Of a DNA stretch of 59,050 nt, positions 24,532 through 33,441 are shown one piece after another. Made by a program: the position numbers and the translations under genes. The notes beneath the pieces are model-generated. The model was given only the letters and a program-made list of their open reading frames with translations, was not told the DNA's origin and made no database searches. The first letter of the stretch is position 1; the number at the start of each line of letters is the position of its first letter. The stretch spans positions 1-59,050 of the forward strand of contig NZ_QKUF01000033.1 in NCBI RefSeq assembly GCF_003253565.1. The letters run 5' to 3'. This stretch comes from Thermosporothrix hazakensis (GTDB lineage Bacteria > Chloroflexota > Ktedonobacteria > Ktedonobacterales > Ktedonobacteraceae).

Positions 24532-25674
24532 TTACGCAAACATCGTTAACAAGCTATGGCAGAACCGCTGTATGCGCTGCCGATCAACGCTATAGAACTT
24601 CATGCCCCGTTGCCGCCGCACCAGAACAAGCTGCGCCTGTTCAAGCTGTGCCAGTTGCCGCGAAGCCGTACTTTGATGCAGACTCAGCCATTCAGCGATC
24701 TGAAGCGCAAACAGTTCCCCCTCCTCAGCAAGCAAACGTAAGATAGCCAGTCGCGTTGTGTCGCCAAGCGCTTCAACCACAGGACGCAGATTTTCCAGCT
24801 CGATCACCTGCAACGACAGAGCAGGCCTGACACGGCCTTCCGACGGCTCGTACAGCACATAATAGACGTCATCAACCGGAATCAGCGAAAAGTACCTGCC
24901 AAGCAAGAAGCAGGGCACAAACACCACGCGCTGTGCCTGCCAGAGCGCTGTTTCCCACTCTGCCCCCAACTGCAAGCCCGTCACCCGCACCACCATTTCA
25001 GCAGGGGACAGGCGCTGCCCCTCCTGTTGAAAATGGGCGAGATTTACAGCCGATACCTCTTCTATCACCTGAATCCGCTGTTGCCATTTTTGCTGTTCCC
25101 CCAGATCCCAGACCTCAGTAAAGAAACGCAAAAGCGCCTCTCTCAGTTTCTCTGGCTGCTCTATCAACTCAAGCGTATCCTCTTCTGCTTGCCAGCTTGC
25201 CAGAACGGCGCGGTATGCAGCAACGCGGACCGTTGGATCAGCCAGAGAAGCCGCCGTTACCGGCCCACATGCACGCAGCCGGCGCTCCACCTCGGCAAGA
25301 GGCGACATGGAACGGCGATAGAATTCCAGGTTTTCCAGGATGCCATGTACGATCAGATCTCCTATCGGGAACTGTTGCAGCCACGCCCTCCAGGCCTGCC
25401 AATCGCGCTGTGCGGGATCATCGGCGGGGAGCCACTTCAACAGAAAGCTCCGCAGAGCGGCACCATGAGCCAACAAGACCCGCATAGCCTCAAGATCATG
25501 TCGGGCCTGCGGCGAGAGGCGCGGCACCATGCTTTCAGGCCAGGACGTTGGCGTTGGCTTGCCCGAAGCAGCATAATCAAGCAGCAGCATAGCCGTGCTG
25601 AGATGAACCGGCAGAGAAAGCAGCGTGTCCCATTTCCAGGGTACATGAGCCGGAACGAGATCACCTCGCAGCAT
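24532..25674 (-). CDS. ArsR-type winged-helix regulator with a long N-terminal domain
   Basis: This 380-residue protein has its winged helix at the C-terminus: VVEALGDTTRLAILRLLAEEG begins the fold and LHQSTASRQLAQLEQAQLV is the recognition helix. The first 290 residues are helical with no known domain, and resemble the large N-terminal region found in Ktedonobacteria and Actinobacteria ArsR-like proteins. There are no metal-binding CxC motifs, so a metal role is unlikely. The start at 25674 follows GGGGGAAAGA; the longer frame lacks a site. The VOC gene follows 19 bp downstream. A possible operator (25695-25711) lies just upstream. Confidence 0.85.
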   Translation of the reverse strand: MLRGDLVPAHVPWKWDTLLSLPVHLSTAMLLLDYAASGKPTPTSWPESMVPRLSPQARHDLEAMRVLLAHGAALRSFLLKWLPADDPAQRDWQAWRAWLQQFPIGDLIVHGILENLEFYRRSMSPLAEVERRLRACGPVTAASLADPTVRVAAYRAVLASWQAEEDTLELIEQPEKLREALLRFFTEVWDLGEQQKWQQRIQVIEEVSAVNLAHFQQEGQRLSPAEMVVRVTGLQLGAEWETALWQAQRVVFVPCFLLGRYFSLIPVDDVYYVLYEPSEGRVRPALSLQVIELENLRPVVEALGDTTRLAILRLLAEEGELFALQIAEWLSLHQSTASRQLAQLEQAQLVLVRRQRGMKFYSVDRQRIQRFCHSLLTMFA

Positions 25675-25694
25675 TCTTTCCCCCTGTATAGTTG

Positions 25695-25711
25695 TATGCA
25701 GAAATTGCATA
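25695..25711. promoter_or_regulatory. Candidate operator of the ArsR-type regulator
   Basis: TATGCAGAAATTGCATA is an inverted repeat with 6-bp arms and a 5-base centre, ending 21 bp before the regulator's start. The half-site TTGCATA recurs on the right at about 25727. Such paired half-sites next to the gene suit autoregulation. Confidence 0.4.
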
Positions 25712-25824
25712 TGCGTTATTCGCAACTTGCATACATCATACAGCAAGCAACTGCTCCCGGTCAAGAGCAGGCATCAGTGACTCTCAGAAACAGGGGAAAC
25801 ATGATAAAGTGGGTTTGCGCATCC

Positions 25825-25854
25825 TTGACAGCGATCTGCATCATTCTCTACACT
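25825..25854 (+). promoter_or_regulatory. Promoter of the M20 peptidase gene
   Basis: TTGACA (25825-25830), an 18-nt spacer and TACACT (25849-25854) lie about 65 bp upstream of ATG 25921. Confidence 0.5.
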
Positions 25855-25920
25855 AAAAGACGGGATAGGGTGTTTTTGCCTGTCCTGTCCTCCTCAGCAG
25901 TTAGAAGGAAACTCGGTTCG

Positions 25921-27056
25921 ATGAACGACACCACATCTCTGCTTCAGCAACTCGTTGCGATCGATTCAGTAAACCCCGAGCTTGTCCCGAACGGTGCAGG
26001 CGAAAAGGAGATTGCAACCTTCATCTCAAACTGGCTTGAACAGGCCGGATTGACCGTCGAGTGGGACGAACCACAGCCCGGACGGCCAAGCGTGGTTGGC
26101 ATCGCGCACGGTACAGGAGGCGGGCGCTCGCTGATGCTTAACGCGCATATGGATACCGTCGGCGTGAGCGGCATGGAGCGGCCACATCAGCCATTCATTG
26201 AAGGCAACCGACTCTACGGGCGAGGCGCGTTCGACATGAAAGGCGGGCTGGCAGCGGCAATGATCGCGGCCGCTCGGGCCCGACAGGCTGGACTCCGGGG
26301 AGATGTCATTCTCACCGCGGTTGCCGACGAGGAATATGCAAGCCTCGGCACGCAATCAGTGCTCAAGCGCTGGACAGCCGACGCCGCCATTGTGACCGAA
26401 CCAACGGACCTGCAACTTTGCCTTGCCCATAAAGGATTTATCTGGCAGGAAGTCATAACGCAGGGCAGAGCTGCTCATGGTTCACGGGCAGATCTTGGGC
26501 TGGACGCCATCGCCAAAATGGGACATGTCCTTGTCGGCCTTGAACGCCTGCACAATGAGCTTCAGCGCGGGCCGGCTCATCCGCTCTACTCGGGCATGGA
26601 TCCCTGCATGCCTCAATCATTCGCGGCGGGCAAGAATGGTCAAGCTATCCCGAACAATGCGTGTTGCAGTTAGAGAGGCGCACGATCCCGGGCGAAACAA
26701 TCAACGATGTCGAGACACAGCTTCAGACGCTGCTCAATAGCCTTCGACAGGCAGACCCTGCCTTTCAGGCAACCGCGCGTACAATCCTGGTACGCGATGC
26801 CTTTGAGGTCGCTGAAGATGCCCCCATTGTTCAGGTTCTCCGCCATCATGCCGGCCTGCTCCTGGGAAACGAGCCCCCGCTTATCGGCGCGACTCCCTGG
26901 ATGGATTCCGCTCTTCTGGCAGCAGCAGGCATTTCAACCGTCGTGTTTGGTCCCGGAGGAGCAGGCGCACACGCGGTTGTTGAATGGGCAGACCTTCAAC
27001 AGGTCGAGCAATGTGCCGATATTCTCTTCGCCACTATTCAGGAATTTTGCCGGTAA
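25921..27056 (+). pseudogene. M20 metallopeptidase (ArgE/DapE-like), broken by a one-base deletion
   Basis: The N-terminal frame (25921 to a stop at 26673) reads a normal M20 start: metal motif LNAHMDTVGVSG, then GRGAFDMKGGLAA, ADEEYASLGT and a TEPTDL strand. The dimerisation part is then lost: near 26598 the frame changes. The other frame reads LHASIIRGGQEWSSYPEQC and continues to 27056 (VLQLERRTIPGE to the closing FGPGGAGAHAVVEWAD motif). Restoring one G in ATGGA to give GGATCC would rejoin both parts as MGSLHASII. So the gene is either a real pseudogene or has a sequencing error in the run of G. The intact protein would be about 378 residues and hydrolyse an N-acyl amino acid or related amide. 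Confidence 0.85.
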
Positions 27057-27414
27057 CGATTCTGTTTTTGGAGAAGGGCTGCCAGGCGGCTCTTCTCACC
27101 TCCACACTATTACCCCATAAGAAGCCTTTCGCTCAGAAATTACGTGCTCTTCCACATCCATTCCCTCTTTTTCTAAAGAAGCAGGTTTCCTCTTTCTATC
27201 TCTCTTCTCTTCACCCTGATACAAGGATACTCCTTCCCACGGAAAAGAACAAGAGCTCTAAACTTTCTTCCTATGTTCCCTGTTTCTTCGTTTTCGCGCT
27301 TCTTGAAAGCGACCGCAGATCGTATTGATCCCTTGCTCAGAACGGAAAAACAGGGTAAGCTTACACAAAGGAGGTACACAGCAAGGCTACACATTTCTGG
27401 GAGGCATCTTTTTT
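27057..27414. other. Intergenic stretch without a gene
   Basis: No coding frame is supported. An imperfect hairpin GAGAAG...CTTCTC lies near 27071-27097, directly after the peptidase end, but has no T-run. No clear promoter for the EamA gene was found. Confidence 0.45.
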
Positions 27415-28344
27415 ATGCAGGAACAACCGCACAGCATTCGAGGTCTGGCACTCGCGAATGTCGCCGTGATGCTTTTTGGCCTGGCCGGTGTTCTGGGCAA
27501 AATCAGCGCATTGCCATCACCATTGATCGTCCTCGGGCGTGTTCTGTTCGCCAGCATTACATTGACCATTATCGCTCTTTCGCAACGGATCCCGGTGCGG
27601 CCTCGTAGCGGACGTGACGGCCTGTTGCTCATCGGTCAGGGGCTGCTTCTGGCGCTGCACTGGACAGCCTTCTTCCAATCAATCAACGTCTCAAATGTAG
27701 CAATAGGTCTGCTTTCCTTTTCCAGCTTTCCGCTCTTTACCGCCCTGCTTGAACCGCTTCTCTTGCGGCAGCGTCCCAGCTTGCTTCAGATTATTGCGGC
27801 GCTTCTGATTCTGCCCGGGATCTACTTGCTGGTTCCATCCTTCTCACTTGAGAATCAAATCACGCTCGGGATCGCCTGGGGCCTGCTGGCAGGCGCAACC
27901 TTCGCGCTGCTGTCGGTCGGCAATCGAGGACTGGGGCGGCACTATTCCAGCGTCACCCTCAGCCTGTATCAAACCGGAGTTGCCACGATTGCCACGCTTC
28001 CCATGCTCTTTTTCTTCCCGACGCCACTCCTCGGGCAACCGAAAACTCTGCTTGTACTGCTTCTACTCGGCATCTTTTGTACAGCGCTGGCACACACCCT
28101 CTTCATTTCCAGCATGCGTCATATCACAGCCCAACTTGCAAGCCTGCTTGCCAGTCTTGAGCCGGTATGGGGAATTCTGTTCGGTGCATTGCTCTTGCAC
28201 GAGATCCCGAGCGGCACCACGCTGATCGGCGGACTGATTATTCTCTGCGCTACCTGTCTGCCCGCGCTTGCAACCTTTCCGCATTCCAGAACGAAACCCG
28301 ATCTTCTCCGAAGCACTCCCGAAAAAAGGACTACACAAAAATAG
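27415..28344 (+). CDS. EamA/DMT-superfamily transporter
   Basis: This 309-residue protein has ten hydrophobic helices in two EamA repeats of five (first from LANVAVMLFGLAGVL, second from LGIAWGLLAGATFALLS). The conserved end of each repeat is visible as NVAIGLLSFSSFPLFTALLEPLLL and ITAQLASLLASLEPVWGILFGALLLHE. Members move metabolites or drugs across the inner membrane. The start at 27415 is chosen because GGGAGG lies 10 bases upstream; the ORF extends further but without coding support. It is 30 bp upstream of the sugar dehydrogenase gene, possibly co-transcribed. Confidence 0.9.
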   Translation: MQEQPHSIRGLALANVAVMLFGLAGVLGKISALPSPLIVLGRVLFASITLTIIALSQRIPVRPRSGRDGLLLIGQGLLLALHWTAFFQSINVSNVAIGLLSFSSFPLFTALLEPLLLRQRPSLLQIIAALLILPGIYLLVPSFSLENQITLGIAWGLLAGATFALLSVGNRGLGRHYSSVTLSLYQTGVATIATLPMLFFFPTPLLGQPKTLLVLLLLGIFCTALAHTLFISSMRHITAQLASLLASLEPVWGILFGALLLHEIPSGTTLIGGLIILCATCLPALATFPHSRTKPDLLRSTPEKRTTQK

Positions 28345-28374
28345 GTACTTGCTCTGTAGATAGAGGAGGAATAT

Positions 28375-29523
28375 ATGCGCAAGCCAATCGCCTCACCCGG
28401 AAGTATGGTACTCCTTCTGAGTACCCTGCTCATCACCGTCCTTGTCTCAGCCTGTAGCAGCGGCAGAGAAAGCGCTGCGACAAACCCAACACAGCCCCCT
28501 CAGCTAACAGCAACAAGCGCGCCAACGCAGACGCCGGACAGAAAGGAAGTCAAAGCCACAGTGCTCGTGAAGGGACTCAACATCCCCTGGGGACTGGTTT
28601 TTCTCCCTGATGGGAAAGCGCTGCTGACCGAGCGTGAAGGCCGCATTCTCAAGGTTGACGCCTCCGGCAAAGTCGAAGAAGTGCAGCGCATCGCACAGGA
28701 AGGAGCAGGAGAAGGGGGTCTACTTGGTATCACTATCTCACCGGATTATCAGAAAGACCACCTTATTTATGTCTACTATTCCACAGCCGAGGACAATCGT
28801 GTCGTCCGTTTTCAGGAGGGCAAAACCCCGCAGGTGATCTTCAAAGGGATACCAGTGGGTGCTATCCATAATGGCGGGCGAATCGCATTCGGCCCGGATG
28901 GCATGCTCTATATTGGCACCGGCGACGCAGGCGATCGCTCAAATGCGCAGAATAAGGAGTCGCTCGGTGGTAAGATCCTCCGCATCAAGCCGGACGGAAG
29001 CATCCCATCTGATAACCCCTTCCCGTCAAGTCCTGTCTATTCTTACGGGCATCGTAACGTGCAAGGGCTGGCCTGGGATGAGAAGGGACAGCTCTATGCT
29101 ACGGAGTTCGGACAGGATACGTACGACGAGATCAATAAGATTGAACCGGGGAAAAATTATGGCTGGCCCGAGGTTGAGGGCAAGGGCAATGATAGCCGCT
29201 TCGTCAATCCGCTGGTGACATTCTCGACCGCGGAAGCCTCGCCAAGCGGTGCGACCTTCCTGAAGCATGGCGCAATCCCCCAATGGGAGGGCAGTTTCTT
29301 CATGGCCTCGTTGCGCGGTGAACGGCTCTGGCGCATTCAATTCGGACCAGATGGCAACACAGTTGTTCAGAAAGAGGCACTGCTACAGGGTCAGTACGGA
29401 CGCTTGCGCCTCGTCACGCAGGCTCCTGATGGCTCTCTCTGGATCCTGACCAGTAATCAGGACGGTCGCGGCAATCCTACCAGCGATGACGATCGCATTA
29501 TTCGGCTTGGTCCGGCGGCCTGA
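28375..29523 (+). CDS. PQQ-type sorbosone/glucose dehydrogenase family lipoprotein
   Basis: This 382-residue protein has a lipoprotein signal (cleavage before Cys27 in LVSACSS), a Ser/Thr/Pro-rich linker and a six-bladed beta-propeller of the soluble glucose dehydrogenase (GdhB/Asd) type. Typical phrases are NIPWGLVFLPDG, TEREGRILKVD, GEGGLLGITISPDY, HNGGRIAFGPDGMLYIGTGDAGD, YSYGHRNVQGLAWD and the closing TSNQDGRG. These bind PQQ and a calcium ion and oxidise sugars outside the cell. Shine-Dalgarno GAGGAGG lies a few bases before ATG 28375. It follows the EamA gene by 30 bp. Confidence 0.92.
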   Translation: MRKPIASPGSMVLLLSTLLITVLVSACSSGRESAATNPTQPPQLTATSAPTQTPDRKEVKATVLVKGLNIPWGLVFLPDGKALLTEREGRILKVDASGKVEEVQRIAQEGAGEGGLLGITISPDYQKDHLIYVYYSTAEDNRVVRFQEGKTPQVIFKGIPVGAIHNGGRIAFGPDGMLYIGTGDAGDRSNAQNKESLGGKILRIKPDGSIPSDNPFPSSPVYSYGHRNVQGLAWDEKGQLYATEFGQDTYDEINKIEPGKNYGWPEVEGKGNDSRFVNPLVTFSTAEASPSGATFLKHGAIPQWEGSFFMASLRGERLWRIQFGPDGNTVVQKEALLQGQYGRLRLVTQAPDGSLWILTSNQDGRGNPTSDDDRIIRLGPAA

Positions 29524-29530
29524 AAAAGAA

Positions 29531-29557
29531 ACCCGCTCTGTCATGCACAGAGCGGGT
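29531..29557. terminator. Terminator between convergent genes
   Basis: A perfect 11-bp stem ACCCGCTCTGT/ACAGAGCGGGT with a 5-base loop is followed on the minus strand by TTTCTTTTTC. The plus side has a weaker T-run, so it serves mainly heme oxygenase. Confidence 0.75.
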
Positions 29558-29578
29558 GTTCTCAGCTCCATTTCCCTA

Positions 29579-30211
29579 TCAGGCAAGGATCCAGTGTTCA
29601 AACTCGCGAAACATAGCGTTTGCCGTATCCAGTATCTCGCCCCTGGCCTCAGGATGGTGCTCTGCATAGCTGTTGACGCGCTCGCAGAAGAGCCTCCACA
29701 TTGATTTCACCGCATGAGGTCCATAGCTTCTGAAGAAAGCGCTACCGTTCTGGCTATTAATGCCGAGTGTCTTTTCCAGTCGATGGGCAATAAACTGGCC
29801 ACCCAGGGTCGAACCTTCGGCAACATACAGCGCCCCAAGCATCTGCGGGACGGTGGACAGAATGCGCTCAAAGCCCTGATAGAGCGGAAGCCGCTTGATC
29901 TCTTCCTCGGTTGCTCCCAGGCTCAACAGGTCTGCTTCCAGTTGTGCGGTTCGTTTGCGCTCGCTCATATCTAGCCCAACTTCATTCCACGCTTCATTAC
30001 GAGCTACAGCATCGAATTGCTGTTCCAGCGGCTGATAGAACCCGTAAAACTTTTCCAGAAGGCGCCTGTATTCCTCACATCCAAACGAATCAACGAAAAT
30101 ATGACTGCTCATCCTTCCGTCCAGTTGCTCATGCAAGGCGTGGGTAGCTGAGCGTAACTGTTCCATCATATTCAGTGAACGAACTTCTTCACCCTGAGCA
30201 GACATAACCAT
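29579..30211 (-). CDS. Biliverdin-producing heme oxygenase
   Basis: This 210-residue protein opens heme to biliverdin, iron and CO. The haem ligand is His27 in LRSATHALHEQL, and the distal-helix motif is GALYVAEGSTLGGQFI, with the small residues that allow the helix kink over haem. It is of normal length for bacterial members. Biliverdin may serve a bacteriophytochrome, or the role may be iron recovery; no phytochrome or haem uptake gene is in the window. Shine-Dalgarno AGGAGAG lies about nine bases before ATG 30211. A strong promoter lies upstream at 30403-30432. Confidence 0.92.
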   Translation of the reverse strand: MVMSAQGEEVRSLNMMEQLRSATHALHEQLDGRMSSHIFVDSFGCEEYRRLLEKFYGFYQPLEQQFDAVARNEAWNEVGLDMSERKRTAQLEADLLSLGATEEEIKRLPLYQGFERILSTVPQMLGALYVAEGSTLGGQFIAHRLEKTLGINSQNGSAFFRSYGPHAVKSMWRLFCERVNSYAEHHPEARGEILDTANAMFREFEHWILA

Positions 30212-30402
30212 AGCGCACTCTCTCCTTCTTTTTGCGTACCGGAAAACAGCTATTTTCCCGGTGTCTTCAGGTCAATTATCGTGAGAAAAGATGCTCTCTT
30301 CTCCACCGAAACCCATTGAGTCAAACTTGACCTGAAGCGCAAATTTTTTTTGAGCGAACCCCCTCGCTCTTTTCTTCAGACTATCAAGTCAACTCTGACA
30401 TA
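30212..30402 (-). promoter_or_regulatory. Structured leader of the heme oxygenase gene
   Basis: This leader of about 185 nt has a hairpin GGAAAA/TTTTCC (about 30241-30258) and a GTCAAACTTGAC palindrome at 30320-30331. Together with the promoter box it holds several TTGAC/GTCAA half-sites. There is no gene in this stretch, and the 158-codon frame running on the plus strand from 30422 has no coding character. Confidence 0.4.
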
Positions 30403-30432
30403 ATTATACACAGGCGAAAAGTTGACTGTCAA
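30403..30432 (-). promoter_or_regulatory. Consensus promoter of heme oxygenase with flanking GTCAA repeats
   Basis: On the minus strand TTGACA (30432-30427), an 18-nt spacer and TATAAT (30408-30403) are fully consensus. AGTCAACT (about 30388-30395) and AGTTGACT (about 30420-30427) form an inverted repeat around the -10 box, a good candidate operator for a repressor. Confidence 0.75.
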
Positions 30433-30541
30433 GGGAGGGATTACCAGAACAGAGACCGATAACGACTTGCTCACACAGGCGCTTTCAGCAGAGGGTAGAC
30501 AATTCCCCATGAACCATTTTGAGGATAGGATACACAAAAAA

Positions 30542-30568
30542 GTCGCTGGTGCCACTTGCTCCAGCGAC
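30542..30568 (-). terminator. Terminator of the secreted-protein gene
   Basis: GTCGCTGG pairs perfectly with CCAGCGAC; on the minus strand it is followed by a run of six T. Confidence 0.8.
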
Positions 30569-30586
30569 CTGAGATGGATAATACGC

Positions 30587-31012
30587 TCACGATTTGTAGT
30601 AGAAATACTCGTAGGAGATCACCGTGATTGTACCAGAACCATGCGTCCGATAGAAGCGGAAGTAGTAGTCATCAACCTGCTTGATTGGAAGCCAAACGCT
30701 CCCCCGATATCGGGCCCCAGGAGAACAAGAAATCTCTTTTGTGCCGATAATTCTCTTCTCGCCGATATTATAGAGATCTACTTTGAAACCCATATTGCGG
30801 GAACATTCAAACTCCATCGAAAGCCGGTTCATGCCCTCGCTTTCGGAGCGTCCATCAACGAAAGAGACACGGAAATCCTCTGTTTCCGCAGATTGTGAGA
30901 ATGAAACAAAACTTCCTTTCTTCCACGTAATATACGCAGAAGCGGATACTGAGGTTGTAGTGAGAAAAAGTGCTGCCAGAGACAGCACCAATCCCAGGAG
31001 AACTCTTTTCAT
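30587..31012 (-). CDS. Secreted hypothetical protein
   Basis: This 141-residue protein has a clear Sec signal peptide (MKRVLLGLVLSLAALF, ending at about SVSASA). The mature part is mostly beta strand with two cysteines that may pair (FECSRNMG and EISCSPG) and many aromatic residues at the end (DDYYFRFYR, YEYFYYKS). It looks like a small jelly-roll or Ig-like domain. The start at 31012 follows AAGGGTGG; the upstream 56 residues of the longer frame overlap the DedA gene and are not coding. It follows DedA by 73 bp on the same strand. No family is recognised. Confidence 0.7.
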   Translation of the reverse strand: MKRVLLGLVLSLAALFLTTTSVSASAYITWKKGSFVSFSQSAETEDFRVSFVDGRSESEGMNRLSMEFECSRNMGFKVDLYNIGEKRIIGTKEISCSPGARYRGSVWLPIKQVDDYYFRFYRTHGSGTITVISYEYFYYKS

Positions 31013-31085
31013 TTCACCACCCTTACCACTTGGAATTGAAACTCCTTTTCTATTGTTTATTATACTATGCGTGTGAAATAGAAAT

Positions 31086-31727
31086 CTATTGAAGTGGACC
31101 TGGAAAAACACGTTCGGCTTCCTCTTCCAACCGCTTCTCATGGGTGCGCAAAAACAGCACAACCGCGACACAAACAACAAGCGCCACTACGATGGCAACG
31201 ATTCCGAGCGGCCCCGTAAGCAGATGCACATTATTCCCAAGTAGATAGCCTGCAAGTCCGTAGATCGTTGCCCAGAGGATCGCGCCAGTCGCGTTATAAA
31301 GCAAGAATGGAAGCCAGTGCATGCGGTTCGTTCCTGCCAGAAAGGCCGCCCAGGCGCGCAGAAAGGCCACAAAGCGCCCAAAGAAGACGACCATGCCTCC
31401 ATGCTTGAGAAAAAGGTACTGACCCACTTTTATTTTGCGCTCATCCAGCCGAACATATTTACCATAACGGCGTAACAGGCGATATCCACCCTCACGCCCA
31501 ATCCAGAAGCCGATATTATCGCCGATAATGGCCCCGGCTATCGCCGCCAGAATCACAATATGAATCGCGAGTTTCTGGGTAGAGCCAGCGGTCACGGCAG
31601 CGGCCAGCAGGATGGTTTCTCCCGGAAACGGGATCCCGGTACTCTCGATCATCACACCAAAGAGCACGGCCCAATATCCATAAGTGGCGAGCCAGGAAAG
31701 AATCATTATCGTTGTAATATGCCACAT
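31086..31727 (-). CDS. DedA-family membrane protein
   Basis: This 213-residue protein has the DedA pattern: a re-entrant loop with ESTGIPFPGETILLAAA, a central GDNIGFWIGREGGYRLLRRYG, then FFGRFVAFLRAWAAFLAGTNRM and C-terminal helices. DedA proteins move undecaprenyl phosphate or other lipids across the membrane and are linked to proton-motive force. The motif E-x-x-G-x-P-x-P-G-E and the FGRF arginines are intact. The start at 31727 has GGAG seven bases upstream; ATG 31742 does not. Confidence 0.9.
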   Translation of the reverse strand: MWHITTIMILSWLATYGYWAVLFGVMIESTGIPFPGETILLAAAVTAGSTQKLAIHIVILAAIAGAIIGDNIGFWIGREGGYRLLRRYGKYVRLDERKIKVGQYLFLKHGGMVVFFGRFVAFLRAWAAFLAGTNRMHWLPFLLYNATGAILWATIYGLAGYLLGNNVHLLTGPLGIVAIVVALVVCVAVVLFLRTHEKRLEEEAERVFPGPLQ

Positions 31728-31880
31728 ATGCGTACTCCACACGCTTTATGTCAATTTATAGCACAATAGAAAACAAAGCCGGGGGTATCCTCCCGCGAGC
31801 AAGCAGGCAACCTCCCTATAAGAAGAACTGTAGCATATCCCTTAGCATTTTGCATAAGCGCCAGAACAAAACTCTGTCGC

Positions 31881-31909
31881 TTGACATCTTTTGATACATC
31901 TGCTATAGT
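31881..31909 (+). promoter_or_regulatory. Extended -10 promoter of rho
   Basis: TTGACA (31881-31886), a 17-nt spacer and TATAGT (31904-31909), with a TGC just before the -10 box, make a strong promoter. The transcript would have a leader of about 225 nt before the GTG start of rho, long enough for the autogenous attenuation known for rho genes. Apart from this promoter I see no gene between 31728 and 32140. Confidence 0.75.
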
Positions 31910-32140
31910 GCATATGGCCTCAGAAGTGCTCGTTTTCACCCGATAGTTCCCCTAGCAGGTTGATCTATATCCTAAAGTCAGAGGAAAGAGCCTCCAACTA
32001 GACGCCACAGAAAAGGAAACAGGATTTTCTTTGAAGCTGATATGCCAGGTTTGTAATATACACCACTATTCTATTTCAAACGCAACTCCAGCAGAAAGGG
32101 GGAATGGGCGTTTTTCAAGCATTGAGTACGCCCGTGCATC

Positions 32141-33409
32141 GTGAACATTGTTGAATTAGAAAATAGAACTTTACCAGAACTACGCCTTATGGCGAATGAT
32201 CTGGATCTTTCCGGCTACAATACCCTGAGGAAACAGGAACTTGTCTTCCGCCTGCTCCAATCTGGCAGCAATCAGCAAGGGAACATTATGGCCTCTGGCG
32301 TCCTGGAGATTGTCGAAGAGGGCTTCGGTTTTCTGCGGCAGGAACGCTTTCTCCCCGGAAGTATGGATGTCTACGTTTCGCAATCACAGATTCGCCGTTT
32401 CGGTATGCGCAACGGAGACATGATTACCGGGCAGGTCCGACCGCCGAAGGACAACGAGAAGTTCTACAGCCTGTTGCGAGTCGAAGCAATCAACGGCCTG
32501 AACCCCGAAACAGCCAAGCATCGGCCGCACTTCGAGAACCTCACTCCTATCTCTCCCCGAGAGATGTTTGACCTGGAAACCGACTCATCCAGCCTCTCAG
32601 GCCGCATCATCAATCTGGTAGCTCCCATCGGACGTGGCCAGCGTGGTCTGATCGTCTCCCCTCCAAAAGCCGGAAAAACCATGCTCCTCAAGGCAATTGC
32701 CAACGCAATCACCACCAAGTACGACGACGTTCATCTGATCATCGCATTGATTGGCGAGCGACCAGAGGAAGTCACCGACATGAAACGCTCGGTCAAGGCC
32801 GAAGTCATCAGCTCAACCTTTGATGAGCCGACCGAAGCACACACCCGTGTTGCTGAAATGGTACTGGAACGCGCCAAGCGTCTGGTTGAATGCGGCAAGG
32901 ATGTTGTCATCTTGCTGGACAGCATCACGCGCCTGAGCCGCGCATATAACCTCGCGGTTCCACCTAGCGGGCGCACCCTTTCCGGTGGTCTCGATCCAAG
33001 TGCTCTCTTCCCACCGAAACGCTTCTTCGGTGCCGCGCGTAAGATTGAAGAAGGTGGCAGCCTGACCATTATCGCGACCTGTCTGGTCGATACCGGGAGC
33101 CGCATGGATGACGTGATCTACGAAGAGTTCAAAGGAACCGGTAACATGGAACTGGTTCTGAACCGTAGACTCGCAGAACGCCGCGTCTTCCCCGCCATTG
33201 ACATTGCCCTCTCCAGTACTCGCCGTGAAGAACTTCTCCTTGATCCCAAGACGTTACGTGCCGTTGTGCTGATGCGTCGTATGTTCTCGACGCTTGCCGA
33301 TCAGCCTGGCAATAACGGTCTGGAAGCAATGGAAGCGCTCTTGCAGAGCCTGTCCAGATCGAACAGCAACCTTGAATTTCTGGCATCACTCAAAGATGGC
33401 CTTTCATAG
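32141..33409 (+). CDS. rho: Transcription termination factor Rho
   Basis: This 422-residue protein has all Rho domains: the N-terminal SAP-like helix bundle (residues 1-45), the RNA-binding cold-shock fold (about 50-118, GFGFLR and MDVYVSQSQIRRFGMRNGD), the ATPase P-loop PPKAGKT at 174-180, Walker B VVILLD ending at 260, and the secondary RNA-binding loop TGNMEL. The R-loop region FFGAARK is present. It has no long insertion, unlike many Actinobacteria. The start is GTG 32141; no in-frame alternative lies upstream of a stop at 32123. It is monocistronic. Confidence 0.97.
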   Translation: MNIVELENRTLPELRLMANDLDLSGYNTLRKQELVFRLLQSGSNQQGNIMASGVLEIVEEGFGFLRQERFLPGSMDVYVSQSQIRRFGMRNGDMITGQVRPPKDNEKFYSLLRVEAINGLNPETAKHRPHFENLTPISPREMFDLETDSSSLSGRIINLVAPIGRGQRGLIVSPPKAGKTMLLKAIANAITTKYDDVHLIIALIGERPEEVTDMKRSVKAEVISSTFDEPTEAHTRVAEMVLERAKRLVECGKDVVILLDSITRLSRAYNLAVPPSGRTLSGGLDPSALFPPKRFFGAARKIEEGGSLTIIATCLVDTGSRMDDVIYEEFKGTGNMELVLNRRLAERRVFPAIDIALSSTRREELLLDPKTLRAVVLMRRMFSTLADQPGNNGLEAMEALLQSLSRSNSNLEFLASLKDGLS

Positions 33410-33418
33410 TTGAAACGG

Positions 33419-33441
33419 GGTGCCGGAAGCAACCCGGCACC
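33419..33441. terminator. Hairpin between rho and the convergent ligase gene
   Basis: GGTGCCGG pairs perfectly with CCGGCACC (7-base loop), right at the stop of the ligase gene, but no T-run follows. It may be a weak terminator or just protect the 3' end. Confidence 0.4.

Noticed and set aside
25027..25920. Upstream 298 codons of the 548-codon frame that enters the M20 peptidase
   Set aside because: It runs antisense to the ArsR-type gene and contains no domain; the peptidase begins at 25921.
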